Positions 52,803 through 61,921 of a stretch of DNA of 64,000 nucleotides are shown here, in pieces. The number at the start of each line of letters is the position of its first letter. Position 1 is the first letter of the stretch. The notes beneath the pieces are model-generated. The model saw only the letters and a list, made by a program, of their open reading frames with translations, made no database searches and was not told the origin of the DNA. A program made the position numbers and the translations under genes. The DNA comes from an uncultured Chitinophaga sp. GTDB lineage: Bacteria > Bacteroidota > Bacteroidia > Cytophagales > Cyclobacteriaceae. The stretch spans positions 1,736,001 to 1,800,000 of the forward strand of contig CABHOK010000003.1 of assembly GCA_902168205.1 (NCBI GenBank). The letters run 5' to 3'.

Positions 52803-53441
52803 TTATTTGTTTTTGGTAGGTAATTGTTCGTTCTCGTTATAGACAGCCTTTAGCCTCGCAGCGTTTTGTTCAACGGTTAAATCGAAACCCATTTCCTTTC
52901 TGCGCTTATTTACATTCCTGGCATCTTCAATAGGCCAGACCGCGAGCTTCTTGTCTTCGCGGAAAGTTGAAGCCTGCGATCCATAGATTTGCTTTTTACC
53001 TTTCCACATCAGCAGTCTGTCTTCCATCATGGCACAGGCAGTCTTATCAGCTTCACCGATGCTGGCGAGTCTTTTAAATTCAGGAAACCATTTTTCCATT
53101 AACGCTATATCTGAATGCTGCACGATATAGAAAAAACCTTCAGCCGCTTTTTTGCCAATCTTGCTTTGTTCGATCCATCCATATTTATCAAGAATAACGT
53201 TCAGCTTTACCTGGTTATCGGCATCGATGTCTTGCATTTGCTTTATGTACGTGCCGGCATGCGGAGAATCAAGTCCAACGGAGTCGATCAGAATTCTGCG
53301 GATGTTCTGGTCTTTGTAAACCATTTCTTCCAACACGATTCGCAGTGAATCGTAGTTAGGTTTGTGCGTAGTTTGGCGGGTAGCCTGTCCGTAAGATGAC
53401 AGCGATGCTGTTAGTATCAGGATGGAAAGTAGTAGTTTCAT
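52803..53441 (-). CDS. Exported protein of the DUF6624-like family
   Basis: The 212-residue protein has a signal peptide (MKLLLSILILTASLSSYGQ). The segments VYKDQNIRRILI, NQVKLNVILDKYGWIEQSKI, FFYIVQHSDIALMEKWFPEF, MMEDRLLMWKGKKQIYGSQ form the run DQ..R, KYGW, QHSD, EDR and KQ(I/L)YGSQ that I associate with the DUF6624 family of Bacteroidota. The function is unknown. It stands alone with its own upstream region. Confidence 0.8.
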   Translation of the reverse strand: MKLLLSILILTASLSSYGQATRQTTHKPNYDSLRIVLEEMVYKDQNIRRILIDSVGLDSPHAGTYIKQMQDIDADNQVKLNVILDKYGWIEQSKIGKKAAEGFFYIVQHSDIALMEKWFPEFKRLASIGEADKTACAMMEDRLLMWKGKKQIYGSQASTFREDKKLAVWPIEDARNVNKRRKEMGFDLTVEQNAARLKAVYNENEQLPTKNK

Positions 53442-53598
53442 GTAGTTATAGTAATACTTCCTTTTTTACGATTTGAATAACGCAGGCTATTGCTTGAATG
53501 TAAAGATGCTCCGTTTGTAAATATAGTTTGATCAAGGAACATTAATAATTTTGATGAACTCTTCGTTACTGTGCGGAGGTGTACCTTACCTACTGTTT

Positions 53599-54144
53599 CT
53601 ATCTTACATTCCATTTTTCAATATATGTAAGGACACTATCGCTTGTTTCACTTCCTACGAAGCCAATCCCTACCACATAATAGTTAAAATAAACCTGCAG
53701 TTTTTCTTTGTCCCTTCCTGTTACTTGTTCTGCTTTGATAAGCAAACAGTCCGTAAATGTTTGCTTAGGAGTTTTAAAGGTTGCCGCGATCTTAGCTATA
53801 GTATACTTCCATGCCTTGTCTGAACTAATCCAGGTATAGCCAGTTTTTGCGTTACGTCCTGGGATTTCTATACTTTCCAATTTTGATTTTGAGTCTAGGT
53901 AGATAACGGTCCCATCAGTATCGACTCTATAATGAGATATATCTTTGTCTCCCCATGAATATGTCCTCAAGCTTGTATAGTATGTTTTTCCATTATAGCT
54001 ATAGGAATGATCTGTTATCTCGTCTGAGAAAGACTGGTCGCCCGTTTTATAAAACCATTTATTCCCCACAGATATCGGAGAGTATATTTGAGCTTTCACC
54101 ATAGCGGGAATTAATATTAACGCTAGTGTAAGGATTTTTTTTAT
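53599..54144 (-). CDS. Exported hypothetical protein whose start codon is ATA instead of ATG
   Basis: A first ATG at 54102 begins inside a signal peptide (MVKAQIY). Reading back in frame gives (ATA)-KKILTLALILIPAMVKAQ, a complete signal peptide whose first codon at 54144 is ATA. A stop lies six codons further upstream, with no ATG, GTG or TTG between. So either the ATG mutated to ATA or ATA is used. The mature ~160 residues (GNKWFYKTGDQSFSDEITDH, YTIAKIAATFKTPKQTFTDC, GIGFVGSETSD) are beta-rich and resemble small Bacteroidota exported proteins. No function is known. Confidence 0.65.
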   Translation of the reverse strand: MKKILTLALILIPAMVKAQIYSPISVGNKWFYKTGDQSFSDEITDHSYSYNGKTYYTSLRTYSWGDKDISHYRVDTDGTVIYLDSKSKLESIEIPGRNAKTGYTWISSDKAWKYTIAKIAATFKTPKQTFTDCLLIKAEQVTGRDKEKLQVYFNYYVVGIGFVGSETSDSVLTYIEKWNVR

Positions 54145-54166
54145 GAGCTTTTTTCTGTGCTATGTA

Positions 54167-54661
54167 TTAACGACCCGTTTGGATAAATTGACCTTTAGTA
54201 ATCTCTGTAAGAATTAGCTTTGCTCTTGATGATTCAAATAAATAGCTGCCCATCATTAGCGCATAACCAAAAAGCAGCATCCCTATAGGGATGAAAACGA
54301 CTCCATTTTGATTATCATTATTTGTAAACTCAATAGCAGTGAATACCCCTATACCACTAAACCAAATTGTCATGAATGCGATTACAGCTAAGTGTGGTCT
54401 CATCTTAATTGTTATGCGGGTTGAGTTGCCAGCAGTTTGTAATCTTCCATTTATTACTGGTAAGAATGAATTTTTGTAGCTAATAATTCTTTTGATTTCA
54501 AATTCGTTATTTCTCAGATGTCCTTCAAAAGCTTTTCTGTCTGATTTTATCCAAAATCTGATTGTCTTTTCCGGTTCTATGTTATTGGCCAGATTGGTTG
54601 CTACCTCTTCTTTGCTTAGCGAAGTTTCGATCACCAATGTTTCGAATGGTAAAAAGGGCAT
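54167..54661 (-). CDS. Hypothetical membrane protein with two transmembrane helices
   Basis: The 164-residue protein has a ~85-residue cytoplasmic N-terminal domain (IRFWIKSDRKAFEGHLRNNE, FEIKRIISYKNSFLPVINGR). Two membrane helices follow (AVIAFMTIWFSGIGVFTAIEF near 90-110 and VVFIPIGMLLFGYALMMGSYL near 118-140), then a short tail. The EG-F-I-R-ISY-NSFLPVI-G pattern recurs in small membrane proteins of Bacteroidota with no known role. Its stop is 22 bp upstream of the ATA-start gene. Confidence 0.75.
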   Translation of the reverse strand: MPFLPFETLVIETSLSKEEVATNLANNIEPEKTIRFWIKSDRKAFEGHLRNNEFEIKRIISYKNSFLPVINGRLQTAGNSTRITIKMRPHLAVIAFMTIWFSGIGVFTAIEFTNNDNQNGVVFIPIGMLLFGYALMMGSYLFESSRAKLILTEITKGQFIQTGR

Positions 54662-54704
54662 GGCGTTAAGTATTGCTTAAACTGAGAATAAATTTGTGTA
54701 AATC

Positions 54705-55106
54705 TTAATGAAATGCAAACTCGTATTTATTCAATTTCTTGTTAAAAGTTATTTCAACAGGTGGTGCCGGTATACTATATCTTTCCGAGAGCCAGCCGAT
54801 CATAGCACAGTAAAATCCTTCTGCCTGGAAATCGGTGTCAGCTAATTCTACTCCGGTGATATCAATGATTATTTTTTGCTCAGGGGGCAGGTTGCCGTGT
54901 ATCAACGAAGCCATTCTCTCGATAGCTTTGATTGCATAACTTTTCTCTGCATTGGTAATTTTAAAAGTTGTGGATGTTCTAAGAAAGATTCTGTCTGTTA
55001 CCTGATCACAGTCCAGGCATTCAGTATAGACCAAATCTTCAGCGGCAAGTTTAATGGAGATTCCCCAGGTGCTTTTTATAAATCGAAAGTGGTATGTTAA
55101 TCGCAT
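54705..55106 (-). CDS. Small hypothetical protein
   Basis: The 133-residue soluble protein (MRLTYHFRFIKSTWGISIKL and on) has a well-formed middle motif PEQKIIIDITGVELADTDFQ and GFYCAMIGWLSERY, like an alpha/beta domain. No family was recognised. It lies 43 bp before the membrane-protein gene on the same strand. Confidence 0.65.
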   Translation of the reverse strand: MRLTYHFRFIKSTWGISIKLAAEDLVYTECLDCDQVTDRIFLRTSTTFKITNAEKSYAIKAIERMASLIHGNLPPEQKIIIDITGVELADTDFQAEGFYCAMIGWLSERYSIPAPPVEITFNKKLNKYEFAFH

Positions 55107-55170
55107 GAGGTGATACTATGTTTCGTCTCTGGAATTTTTCATTTCGGAGACTCGCTCGAATGTCAGGGTG

Positions 55171-55419
55171 TTAATACCAGTGATGCCCGCAATGTCTACA
55201 TACTTTTGACTGTGGTCTGCGTGTGAGTCTTCCACATTTTTTGCAGTTGTTGAAGTATACCTTTTCTGCACTTTCAGCCATTACTCTTTGGGCTACTTCA
55301 ATTTTATATTCATTTATTCCTTTTGGTAAGAAATACTGATATTGAATAGCGCCTCTTTCATCTGATGTGAGCAGATGGTCAAAGTATGTAACTATATAAT
55401 TGGCTGTTTCCAGATCCAT
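55171..55419 (-). CDS. Small zinc-ribbon-like protein
   Basis: The 82-residue protein ends in a four-Cys zinc-ribbon pattern, CKKCGRLTRRPQSKVCRHCG, within the last 24 residues. The N-terminal part is helical and acidic (VTYFDHLLTSDERGAIQYQY). No family was recognised. It lies 11 bp downstream of the 55431-56075 gene, so it is likely cotranscribed. Confidence 0.72.
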   Translation of the reverse strand: MDLETANYIVTYFDHLLTSDERGAIQYQYFLPKGINEYKIEVAQRVMAESAEKVYFNNCKKCGRLTRRPQSKVCRHCGHHWY

Positions 55420-55430
55420 TGGGGTAAAAG

Positions 55431-56075
55431 TCAGGAGAGATTGTGGTAATTGATTCTTCTGTTCTTATTTTCTTCTAGGCTATAGAAATAAAAATCTGCG
55501 CCAAAGATTTTTCGATATATAGACTGGTTGAAATAATCTATTTGGAAATTCGATCTGGGATTTCTCTTCTTATATAAATGTAATAGCCTGTCTCTTATTT
55601 CCTCATCGTTGTTTCTGTGGCATCTTACTCCAAGATGAATCATGTTGCATTGATCATAAGGATCGCGAATTAAATCGAACATAATGAATACTTCTCTGTC
55701 GTTGTCGCTGTGGTATACCTCTACATTATCGGTGTGATTCCAATAATCTTTTTCTACTTGCGGTTTGTTTATTGGCACTGCTAATACGTCAGCTATGCCA
55801 TTAATTTCATGACCGTCTGGTTTGAGTACGTTTGCGTCCCACTTCTCGTAAAATAAATCATTAATTGGTAAACTGAATGAGAATTCAACGTAGTTATAAA
55901 TAGTCGGATGGTTTATTTCGAGTTTCATGTCTGCTAATGTTTCAGTGGCGTCTTTCTTCTCAGGGCTTGTGCGGAACCGGCTAGGGCCAGGTGAAATGGC
56001 ATAATTATAGTTTGGTATATTCTCCTTAGTATTTTGAAAAGCTAAACCAAAGGTTCGGGTAACCTTTATCATCAA
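55431..56075 (-). CDS. Hypothetical protein
   Basis: The protein has 214 residues from this ATG, which overlaps the upstream gene by 50 bp. An internal ATG at 55928 (MKLEINHPTIYNYVEFSF) would remove the overlap but lose a plausible segment (YNYAISPGPSRFRTSPEKKD). It is soluble and rich in Asp, Asn and Tyr (EVYHSDNDREVFIMFDLIRD, CNMIHLGVRCHRNNDEEIRD). No motif was recognised. The long overlap suggests the true start lies between the two ATGs or that translation is coupled. Confidence 0.65.
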   Translation of the reverse strand: MMIKVTRTFGLAFQNTKENIPNYNYAISPGPSRFRTSPEKKDATETLADMKLEINHPTIYNYVEFSFSLPINDLFYEKWDANVLKPDGHEINGIADVLAVPINKPQVEKDYWNHTDNVEVYHSDNDREVFIMFDLIRDPYDQCNMIHLGVRCHRNNDEEIRDRLLHLYKKRNPRSNFQIDYFNQSIYRKIFGADFYFYSLEENKNRRINYHNLS

Positions 56076-56760
56076 TTACCTTTGTCCAACCGCGAATTTC
56101 GTTTTGAACTTTATAACCACAGCCTTCTCCAAAATCTGCATTGTTGGGATCGGCGATACACTCCTGAACAACAATAAACGCCCAGTCTTCTTTGTGATGT
56201 TGTATGCTAATCTTGTGAAATGCATTTTCGTTTACATTCTTGCTTATACATTTGATTAGCTTACCCTTTCGAGAAGGTTCTGCTCTCAGGTTCAGACAGG
56301 ACTTAAAGAGATTTACTCCGAGTGAACTTGGAGTTTTGTCGTTAAATAATATTGATGCGTAAGTATAAAACGCCAGACCTTTAGATTTTAATTCATTGGC
56401 GTCAATCCATAGACCTCCGTCAATTGAGTTGATAAGCACTTTATATGAACTACCTCTAGTTTCAAAAACTTTGAGAAAGGTATTTCCATAGTGTCCCACA
56501 TAAACTACATCGGCTCTTTGGATTTCAACTGAGCCGGGTACACCAATGATCATGATCGTTTGGGCCTTGTCACTATAGCCCTTGATGTTAGTCGCTTTTT
56601 CCCATTTGATAGCACCGATGCCCCAGTTGGTTGAGTCGCGAGGTTCCATGATACCGCATACTTCTCCGAACTGCGCATAGGCTTTAAAGCAGAATGCGAA
56701 AAGTGATAGAAATAGTATAGCACAAATACATTTGTAACGGCAGGCAGCTGAACTTAACAT
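56026..56760 (-). CDS. Exported protein with an SH3-like domain
   Basis: The 244-residue protein has a signal peptide (ICAILFLSLFAFCFKAYAQ, cleavage near residue 29). The segment CLNLRAEPSRKGKLIKCIS (near 152-170) is the LNLRxxPSxxGKVI motif of bacterial SH3-type domains, which usually bind cell-wall peptides. GDxWxxVxxxxxxxxxGW is loosely met by EDWAFIVVQECIADPN and IRGWTKV. The first half is a separate beta-rich domain. The role is unknown; it is first in the minus-strand run of small genes. Confidence 0.75.
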   Translation of the reverse strand: MLSSAACRYKCICAILFLSLFAFCFKAYAQFGEVCGIMEPRDSTNWGIGAIKWEKATNIKGYSDKAQTIMIIGVPGSVEIQRADVVYVGHYGNTFLKVFETRGSSYKVLINSIDGGLWIDANELKSKGLAFYTYASILFNDKTPSSLGVNLFKSCLNLRAEPSRKGKLIKCISKNVNENAFHKISIQHHKEDWAFIVVQECIADPNNADFGEGCGYKVQNEIRGWTKVIDDKGYPNLWFSFSKY

Positions 56761-56829
56761 AGACTGGTAATGGCTTTCAATATAAGAAAGTATTATTATT
56801 GTTAATCGACATAATAATCAATAATAGTA

Positions 56830-57201
56830 ATGAAACGCGTAACAGGAATCGGAGGCATTTTCTTTAAATGCAAAGACCCGGAGAAGATGAATCAGTGGTA
56901 TAAAACTCATTTGGGTTTGGATACAAGTCCATACGGAACAAAGATTGAATGGCAGCAGGAAGCAGACGCAAAAGAGAAAGGATATACCTTATGGAGCCCA
57001 TTCCCCGACAAGACCAAGTACTTTGAACCTTCTACAAAGGACTTCATGATCAATTTCCGGGTCGAAAATCTCGAAGCGCTTGTAACGGAACTGAAGAAAG
57101 AAGGCGTAACTATACTGGATGAAATAGAAGCTTCCGAGTACGGGAAGTTCGTTCACATTCTCGATATAGAGGGCAACAAGGTTGAATTGTGGGAGCCTTA
57201 G
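56830..57201 (+). CDS. VOC (glyoxalase/dioxygenase) superfamily protein
   Basis: The 123-residue protein has the paired beta-alpha-beta-beta-beta layout of the VOC fold: GIGGIFFKCKDPEKMNQWYK, GLDTSPYGTKIEWQQE, MINFRVENLEALVTELKKEG and FVHILDIEGNKVELWEP. The final E (VELWEP) is a usual metal ligand. An N-terminal His ligand is not clear, so activity is uncertain. It stands alone. Substrates of this superfamily vary too much to name one. Confidence 0.92.
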   Translation: MKRVTGIGGIFFKCKDPEKMNQWYKTHLGLDTSPYGTKIEWQQEADAKEKGYTLWSPFPDKTKYFEPSTKDFMINFRVENLEALVTELKKEGVTILDEIEASEYGKFVHILDIEGNKVELWEP

Positions 57202-57248
57202 TGAAGAACACGAGTCGGGAAGTCCGGAAGTTGCGATAGATATAGTTT

Positions 57249-57302
57249 ACAAATCCAATTGCACAGAGATCACGGAGGAATGCACGCAAAGGGCACGAAG
57301 GG
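57249..57302 (-). repeat. Dispersed intergenic repeat, copy D (inverted)
   Basis: It begins AAATCCAATTGCACAGAG, the reverse complement of the terminus seen in copies A-C, and continues ATCACGGAGGAATGCACGC and GGGCACGAAGGG. Confidence 0.5.
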
Positions 57303-57364
57303 AAATTCATTGTACAGATAACAGTTGCTTTTTACTTCCGAGCGGGGTCTTGTTGAAATGGTCA

Positions 57365-57440
57365 ACCCAAACTTCCGGACTTTCGGTCTTCCGGACTTCC
57401 CAACTTCCCAACTTCTTACTTCTGTCTTCTTACTTCTCCT
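57365..57440 (+). repeat. CTTCCGGACTTCCCAACTTC-type spacer repeat
   Basis: Tandem-like C/T-rich text (CAAACTTCCGGACTTTCGG, CTTCCGGACTTCCCAACTTC, CTTCTTACTTCTCC) whose complement appears at 57208-57230 (GTCGGGAAGTCCGGAAGTTG). Related text lies near 26983 and 33145. Confidence 0.5.
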
Positions 57441-57495
57441 CAATCACGGCACGGAAATTTAAGCAGTGCTTAGGATCTTCTAATGCATTTCAACC

Positions 57496-57657
57496 ATGGA
57501 GAACAACGAAAAACAACAGCCGCCTCAAACAACGCAAGACTTCCAGGCTCCGCAGGATGAAAACCCGATGGCAGCGCCAAGGCATTCTCCAAAAAACAAG
57601 AAGTCGGAAAAGACTTCTAACCACGAGGATAAAAAGGTAAGAGGACGCCACGTGTGA
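57496..57657 (+). CDS. Small hydrophilic hypothetical protein (53 residues)
   Basis: The ATG opens MENNEKQQPPQTTQDFQAPQ and the frame ends KKVRGRHV before TGA. The protein is all polar, rich in Gln, Pro, Lys and Asn, and probably disordered. Its composition is unlike a random frame and like the short charged proteins often found in this phylum. No function can be given. The flanking text is repeat sequence. Confidence 0.45.
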   Translation: MENNEKQQPPQTTQDFQAPQDENPMAAPRHSPKNKKSEKTSNHEDKKVRGRHV

Positions 57658-57732
57658 TCTGAGCAGGCGCGCACAACTTTCTTAAAGCATTAGCTATATA
57701 TAGTTAGTGCGATAATCGTTTTGCGTCTTTTA

Positions 57733-57783
57733 AACCCAATTGCACAAAGATCTCAAAGAAGACACAGAGGTACACAGAAGAGT
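57733..57783 (-). repeat. Dispersed intergenic repeat, copy E (inverted)
   Basis: AAACCCAATTGCACAAAGA continues to GAAGACACAGAGGTACACAG. It has the same terminus as copy D and the same words as copy B. Confidence 0.5.
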
Positions 57784-57822
57784 ATATCTTATTCCCACGG
57801 ATAACGATTCACCGATAGCGAC

Positions 57823-58725
57823 TCAAACCCAGTCAATTCCTTTCTTCAAAAGATCAAGCGTTCTCTGCTCGGCAGTGCCCGGTTGTGGTTGGTGATTGTA
57901 TACCCACTGCGCTTGTGGCGGCAGACTCATCAGTATAGATTCGGTGCGTCCATCGGTGTCGAGGCCGAACTTGGTGCCGCGGTCCCATACCAGGTTAAAT
58001 TCTACGTAGCGACCCCTGCGCAGGTATTGCCAGTTCTTTTCATTTTCGGTATAGGGCAATGTATAGTTCTTCTTCATGAACGCGGTATATATAGGGGCGA
58101 ATGCTGCACCTACATCTTTAACAAATTCAAAACGCGCTTCTTTGGTAAAGTTGTTATCGGCACGCAGGTTGTCGAAGAAGATGCCGCCTATTCCGCGTGT
58201 TTCATGACGGTGTTTGATATAGAAATAATCATCAGCCCACTTCTTGAATTCAGGATAATAGGAAGGATGATGCGCATCACATACTTTCTTAAGATGTTGA
58301 TGGAAGGTTCGTGCATCGTCTTCGTTAACATAGTGGGGCGTCAGATCTATACCGCCACCAAACCACCACGTGCCGTTGCTCATTTCGAAGTAACGTGTGT
58401 TCATGTGTATGATGGGCACCATCGGGTTAACAGGGTGTAGCACAATGGAGATACCGGTAGCAAAAAAGTCAGGATGATCGTTGGTGTCAAGTTTCATCGT
58501 CTTCAATACCGGCTCAGGTGTTTTGCCCCACACCGCAGAGAAGTTTACACCACCTTTTTCTATGATCTTTCCATTGGTCAATATGCGGCTAACACCTCCG
58601 CCTCCGCCTGAACGTTCCCATGCATCGCTGATAAATTTCCCTTGACCATCAGCGTTTTCCAGTTCACGACAGATGTTGTCTTGTAAGCTTGTAAACCACT
58701 CGCGTATCGATTCCTTTGTTACCAT
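57823..58725 (-). CDS. hemF: Oxygen-dependent coproporphyrinogen-III oxidase
   Basis: The 300-residue enzyme converts coproporphyrinogen III to protoporphyrinogen IX with O2 in heme synthesis. The family signatures are all present: ERSGGGGGVSRIL near 38-50, GVNFSAVWG, HMNTRYFEMSNGTWWFGGGI near 104-123, DLTPHY, RGIGGIFFDNL near 177-187, and RGRYVEFNLVWDRGTKFGL near 236-254. The length is normal for HemF. It stands alone on the minus strand. Its presence implies aerobic heme synthesis. Confidence 0.97.
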   Translation of the reverse strand: MVTKESIREWFTSLQDNICRELENADGQGKFISDAWERSGGGGGVSRILTNGKIIEKGGVNFSAVWGKTPEPVLKTMKLDTNDHPDFFATGISIVLHPVNPMVPIIHMNTRYFEMSNGTWWFGGGIDLTPHYVNEDDARTFHQHLKKVCDAHHPSYYPEFKKWADDYFYIKHRHETRGIGGIFFDNLRADNNFTKEARFEFVKDVGAAFAPIYTAFMKKNYTLPYTENEKNWQYLRRGRYVEFNLVWDRGTKFGLDTDGRTESILMSLPPQAQWVYNHQPQPGTAEQRTLDLLKKGIDWV

Positions 58726-59680
58726 AGGGCAGCAAATTTAAAGGTAATTCCCAATTGGGAAATGAAATGCGGCTTTAATTCATGTAACGCTTGGGCTGGT
58801 GATTATTTGCTGTTTCAGGGAAATCGCTTGCCTGATTACTGCGTGATACCGTTGTGTTGTAAGGTTGCTCACGAGAAATGCAACGGATTTTTAGAAGTGG
58901 TATAGGGTATAGTATAGATTGTGTAGCGATGTTATCATGATTTCACTTTGAATTCGGTATAGCGGAGAATGGGCTGAGCGGGTAATGTTTCGAGACAGGA
59001 TTGTGGAACTTGCCTCTTCAGATATACCGACAGTGTATTGGTATCACGATGATTGGAGGAACGAAGGATATTTTTTTAGAGAAAAAAGCATGACTTGATT
59101 ACATATAGTCTTGTATAATACACATTCATATCTAAAGACAATTTTAGCAGGTGGTGGGGGAAGTTAAATTATTGTAAAGTGTAACACGCGACACATCCGT
59201 CAATATGTAAGTTCACGAATGAAAAATGACATCCGTTGCCTTTTTTGCAGGGTTCAGGTATAAATATACACTTGTCATTCAAATGCTTCTGTTATGCAAA
59301 GGGCCGGCAATGGATGTGGTGATGATGTTATGTTTCAGATTCTTTTTGAAAAGTAATTCTGTTTTATAGAAAATAGTTTTTGTTATTACATTATGCATCA
59401 GTATAAATACCGATGCTATACTGCGTAAATAATTCAGGTGTAAATCTACGGTTGTACTGAGTGTGGAGTGTATAGATAGTGGATAACATTGCAGCTACTA
59501 ACAAAAATATACCTGTTATGATTAGAGAATGCCTGCTCCGGATGTCTCGCTGTCAATCGCGTCACCAATATGTAGATGCGTTATCGATAAAACTGTAATT
59601 TCCAAACATTACAATCTGTAATTATTGATATATAGTTGAGCGTCTCTTGACCCTTTACCTTAAAATCCTTTTCAAATAGT
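58726..59680. other. Long A+T-rich intergenic stretch without a supported gene
   Basis: This ~950 bp lies between the divergent hemF and chemotaxis-receptor genes. No open frame with coding features, tRNA, hairpin-plus-T-run or dispersed repeat was seen. It probably holds the two promoters. The length is unusual for this gene-dense window. Confidence 0.5.
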
Positions 59681-61825
59681 ATGTTTAACAGAATGACTAT
59701 CCGGCATAAGCTAATCCTGGTGTTTGCCGTATTGATTGCGCTGATGTGCAGTATATTCACAGTGTCTTATTACAATACCGGTGCGATCAACGATCGCTTA
59801 AATGTAATTGTCGATCAGAAAGTAGTGCAGCAGCACACAATCCGGCAGATACGGCATTACACTTCGCTGCTTATCATTTATCAGAAGCGTATCAGTATCG
59901 AAAAAGACGAACAGAAAATGAGTGATGTCGCCTGGGATATCGACAATACCTTGCGGCTTGCCAAAGGCGAACTTGAGAAGTTAAAGTCTATGAGCTCTGG
60001 TGAATTGCTGACGTTGGCTGAACAGATAGAACCACGACTGAACGACCTCGCGCGTGTGAGTACGGATGTGATGAAACTGGCTACGGCCAATACCGAGTAC
60101 GTTGCAAGCGACCGGATTCTGAATGAGAGCTACAAACAACTGACAAAGGCAAATAGTATATTGAATATACTGTCTGATCAACTTGTGAAAACCGGTACGA
60201 AAGGACAAGTAGCAGATGTTTCGCGTATTCGTGAGTTGTTATTTGATTTGTTTATGCAGGAAAAGAATCTGGTTATATATACTTCGGATGAACAACAGGC
60301 TCGCGAACTTTCGCAAGCTATACCTTTGGAAAGTAAACTGGACTCAGTTACATCGGCTTTGAGACTTGGACTTAGCGGCAAAAGTGCAGAACTACTCGAT
60401 CGGTATTCATCACAATTTACAGCATTCTATACGACCCATCGCGAGATTGTAGAACTGGCGCGTAAGAAAACGAACACGAAAGCATTTTCGTTGTCCAATA
60501 CGCAAGGTGACCAGATAGCCGCTGCGTTGATCAAGAATATTGATGCCTACCTGAGTGTGGTGAAAGCCGATCTGCAAAGAGATCGTGTTGAAACGGATGA
60601 TATATATTCCGGGGCAGTACGATTTATGCTGTTAACTATCATCTGCTCGATTGTTATGAGTGTGCTCATGGCACTATGGCTGCTGAAAGACATAGGTGGT
60701 TCGTTAACAGTAGCTTCACAGGCCTTGCATAAAATAGCATCAGGCGATTTTTCTGCCGATGTAAAGATCAACACACAGGATGAGATCGGACTGATGTTGA
60801 AGGAATTGCAAGCGATGATCATCAAGCTTCGTAATTCTGTTGATATAGCCAAACGCGTTTCCAAAGGTGACCTGACGATTGATTTTAAAGCGATCCGGAA
60901 TTTTGGTGGTGAACTGGATGAGTCGTTGGAACAGATGGTGCATAACTTGCGTGAAGTAGCGCTGACCATTTACAACGGAGCTCAACAGGTAACATCGGCC
61001 AGCGTACAGGTAGCTGCGGCAGCACAACAAATGTCGCAGGGTGCCCAGGAGCAGGCGAGTGCCACCGAAGAAGTATCATCTTCAATGGAACAGATGGCTG
61101 CCAACATTCTTCAGAATACCGATAACTCGAAAGAGACCGATACCATCGCCACCAAAGCGTTACACGACATTGAGATCAGTAGCCAGTCCGTTGCAAGCGC
61201 AGTTGACGCGATTACTTCTATAGCGGACAAGATCATGGTTATAGAAGAGATTGCCTCGAAGACTGATCTTCTCGCCCTGAATGCATCAGTAGAAGCAGCA
61301 CGTGCGGGTGAGCATGGTAAAGGCTTTGCCGTAGTAGCAGCGGAGGTACGTAAACTGGCCGAACGAAGTCAGCGTGCGGCAACGGAGATAAGCGAGATAT
61401 CTGCGCAGACGGTAAAGCAGGCGAGGGAATCCCGAACATTACTGAGCAATACACTTCCGGATATTAACCGAACGGCATCACTCGTGCAGGATATAGCGGC
61501 TGCCAGTGTTGAACAAAGTCAGGGGGCGGATCAGATTAACCGGGCTATTCAGCAATTGTCTCAAGTCACGCAGGGCAATGCTTCTGCAGCAGAAGAGATG
61601 TCATCGAATGCTGAAGAGTTAAATTCACAGGCTGAGGAATTACGTATCGCCATTAGCTATTTCAAGATCGATCATAGCATGCAAACAATGCTTCATGCCA
61701 AACAAAAACGCGGTGATAAAAAAATGTTTGCGAAAGAATCAACGGTTCATGCATCAGCCTCGGGCGAAGGTTTCGATTTGAAATTGGACAATGCCGCGTC
61801 TGATCAGGACTTCACAGAATTTTAA
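59681..61825 (+). CDS. Methyl-accepting chemotaxis protein-like receptor
   Basis: The 714-residue protein has TM1 near residues 10-32 ([21 protein letters not shown]) and a ~280-residue helical periplasmic sensor domain of the four-helix-bundle type. TM2 lies near 311-333 ([21 protein letters not shown]), followed by a HAMP domain ([20 protein letters not shown]). The cytoplasmic signalling hairpin has the tip [20 protein letters not shown] then [17 protein letters not shown]. Glu/Gln-rich adaptation helices flank it ([20 protein letters not shown]). No other chemotaxis gene is in the window. It could control gliding, pili or another output. It is a single gene with its own terminator. Confidence 0.95.
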   Translation: MFNRMTIRHKLILVFAVLIALMCSIFTVSYYNTGAINDRLNVIVDQKVVQQHTIRQIRHYTSLLIIYQKRISIEKDEQKMSDVAWDIDNTLRLAKGELEKLKSMSSGELLTLAEQIEPRLNDLARVSTDVMKLATANTEYVASDRILNESYKQLTKANSILNILSDQLVKTGTKGQVADVSRIRELLFDLFMQEKNLVIYTSDEQQARELSQAIPLESKLDSVTSALRLGLSGKSAELLDRYSSQFTAFYTTHREIVELARKKTNTKAFSLSNTQGDQIAAALIKNIDAYLSVVKADLQRDRVETDDIYSGAVRFMLLTIICSIVMSVLMALWLLKDIGGSLTVASQALHKIASGDFSADVKINTQDEIGLMLKELQAMIIKLRNSVDIAKRVSKGDLTIDFKAIRNFGGELDESLEQMVHNLREVALTIYNGAQQVTSASVQVAAAAQQMSQGAQEQASATEEVSSSMEQMAANILQNTDNSKETDTIATKALHDIEISSQSVASAVDAITSIADKIMVIEEIASKTDLLALNASVEAARAGEHGKGFAVVAAEVRKLAERSQRAATEISEISAQTVKQARESRTLLSNTLPDINRTASLVQDIAAASVEQSQGADQINRAIQQLSQVTQGNASAAEEMSSNAEELNSQAEELRIAISYFKIDHSMQTMLHAKQKRGDKKMFAKESTVHASASGEGFDLKLDNAASDQDFTEF

Positions 61826-61842
61826 TTAAGTGTGCTATAGAT

Positions 61843-61882
61843 AGCAAGTGCAGTATACGTTGTGTACTGCACGTTGCTTTTT
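61843..61882 (+). terminator. Intrinsic terminator after the chemotaxis-receptor gene
   Basis: GTGCAGTA (61848-61855) pairs with TACTGCAC (61865-61872) and AGCAA with TTGCT outside a one-base bulge, followed by a T-run. It ends the plus-strand transcript just before the convergent rhamnosidase gene. Confidence 0.8.
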
Positions 61883-61921
61883 GTAGTGATACATCAATAT
61901 CGGTGTAGAATGATATATACC

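Noticed and set aside
57182-57640. 152-residue ORF after the VOC gene
   Set aside because: Most of it is translated dispersed repeat. The 53-residue frame at 57496 has a better protein composition.
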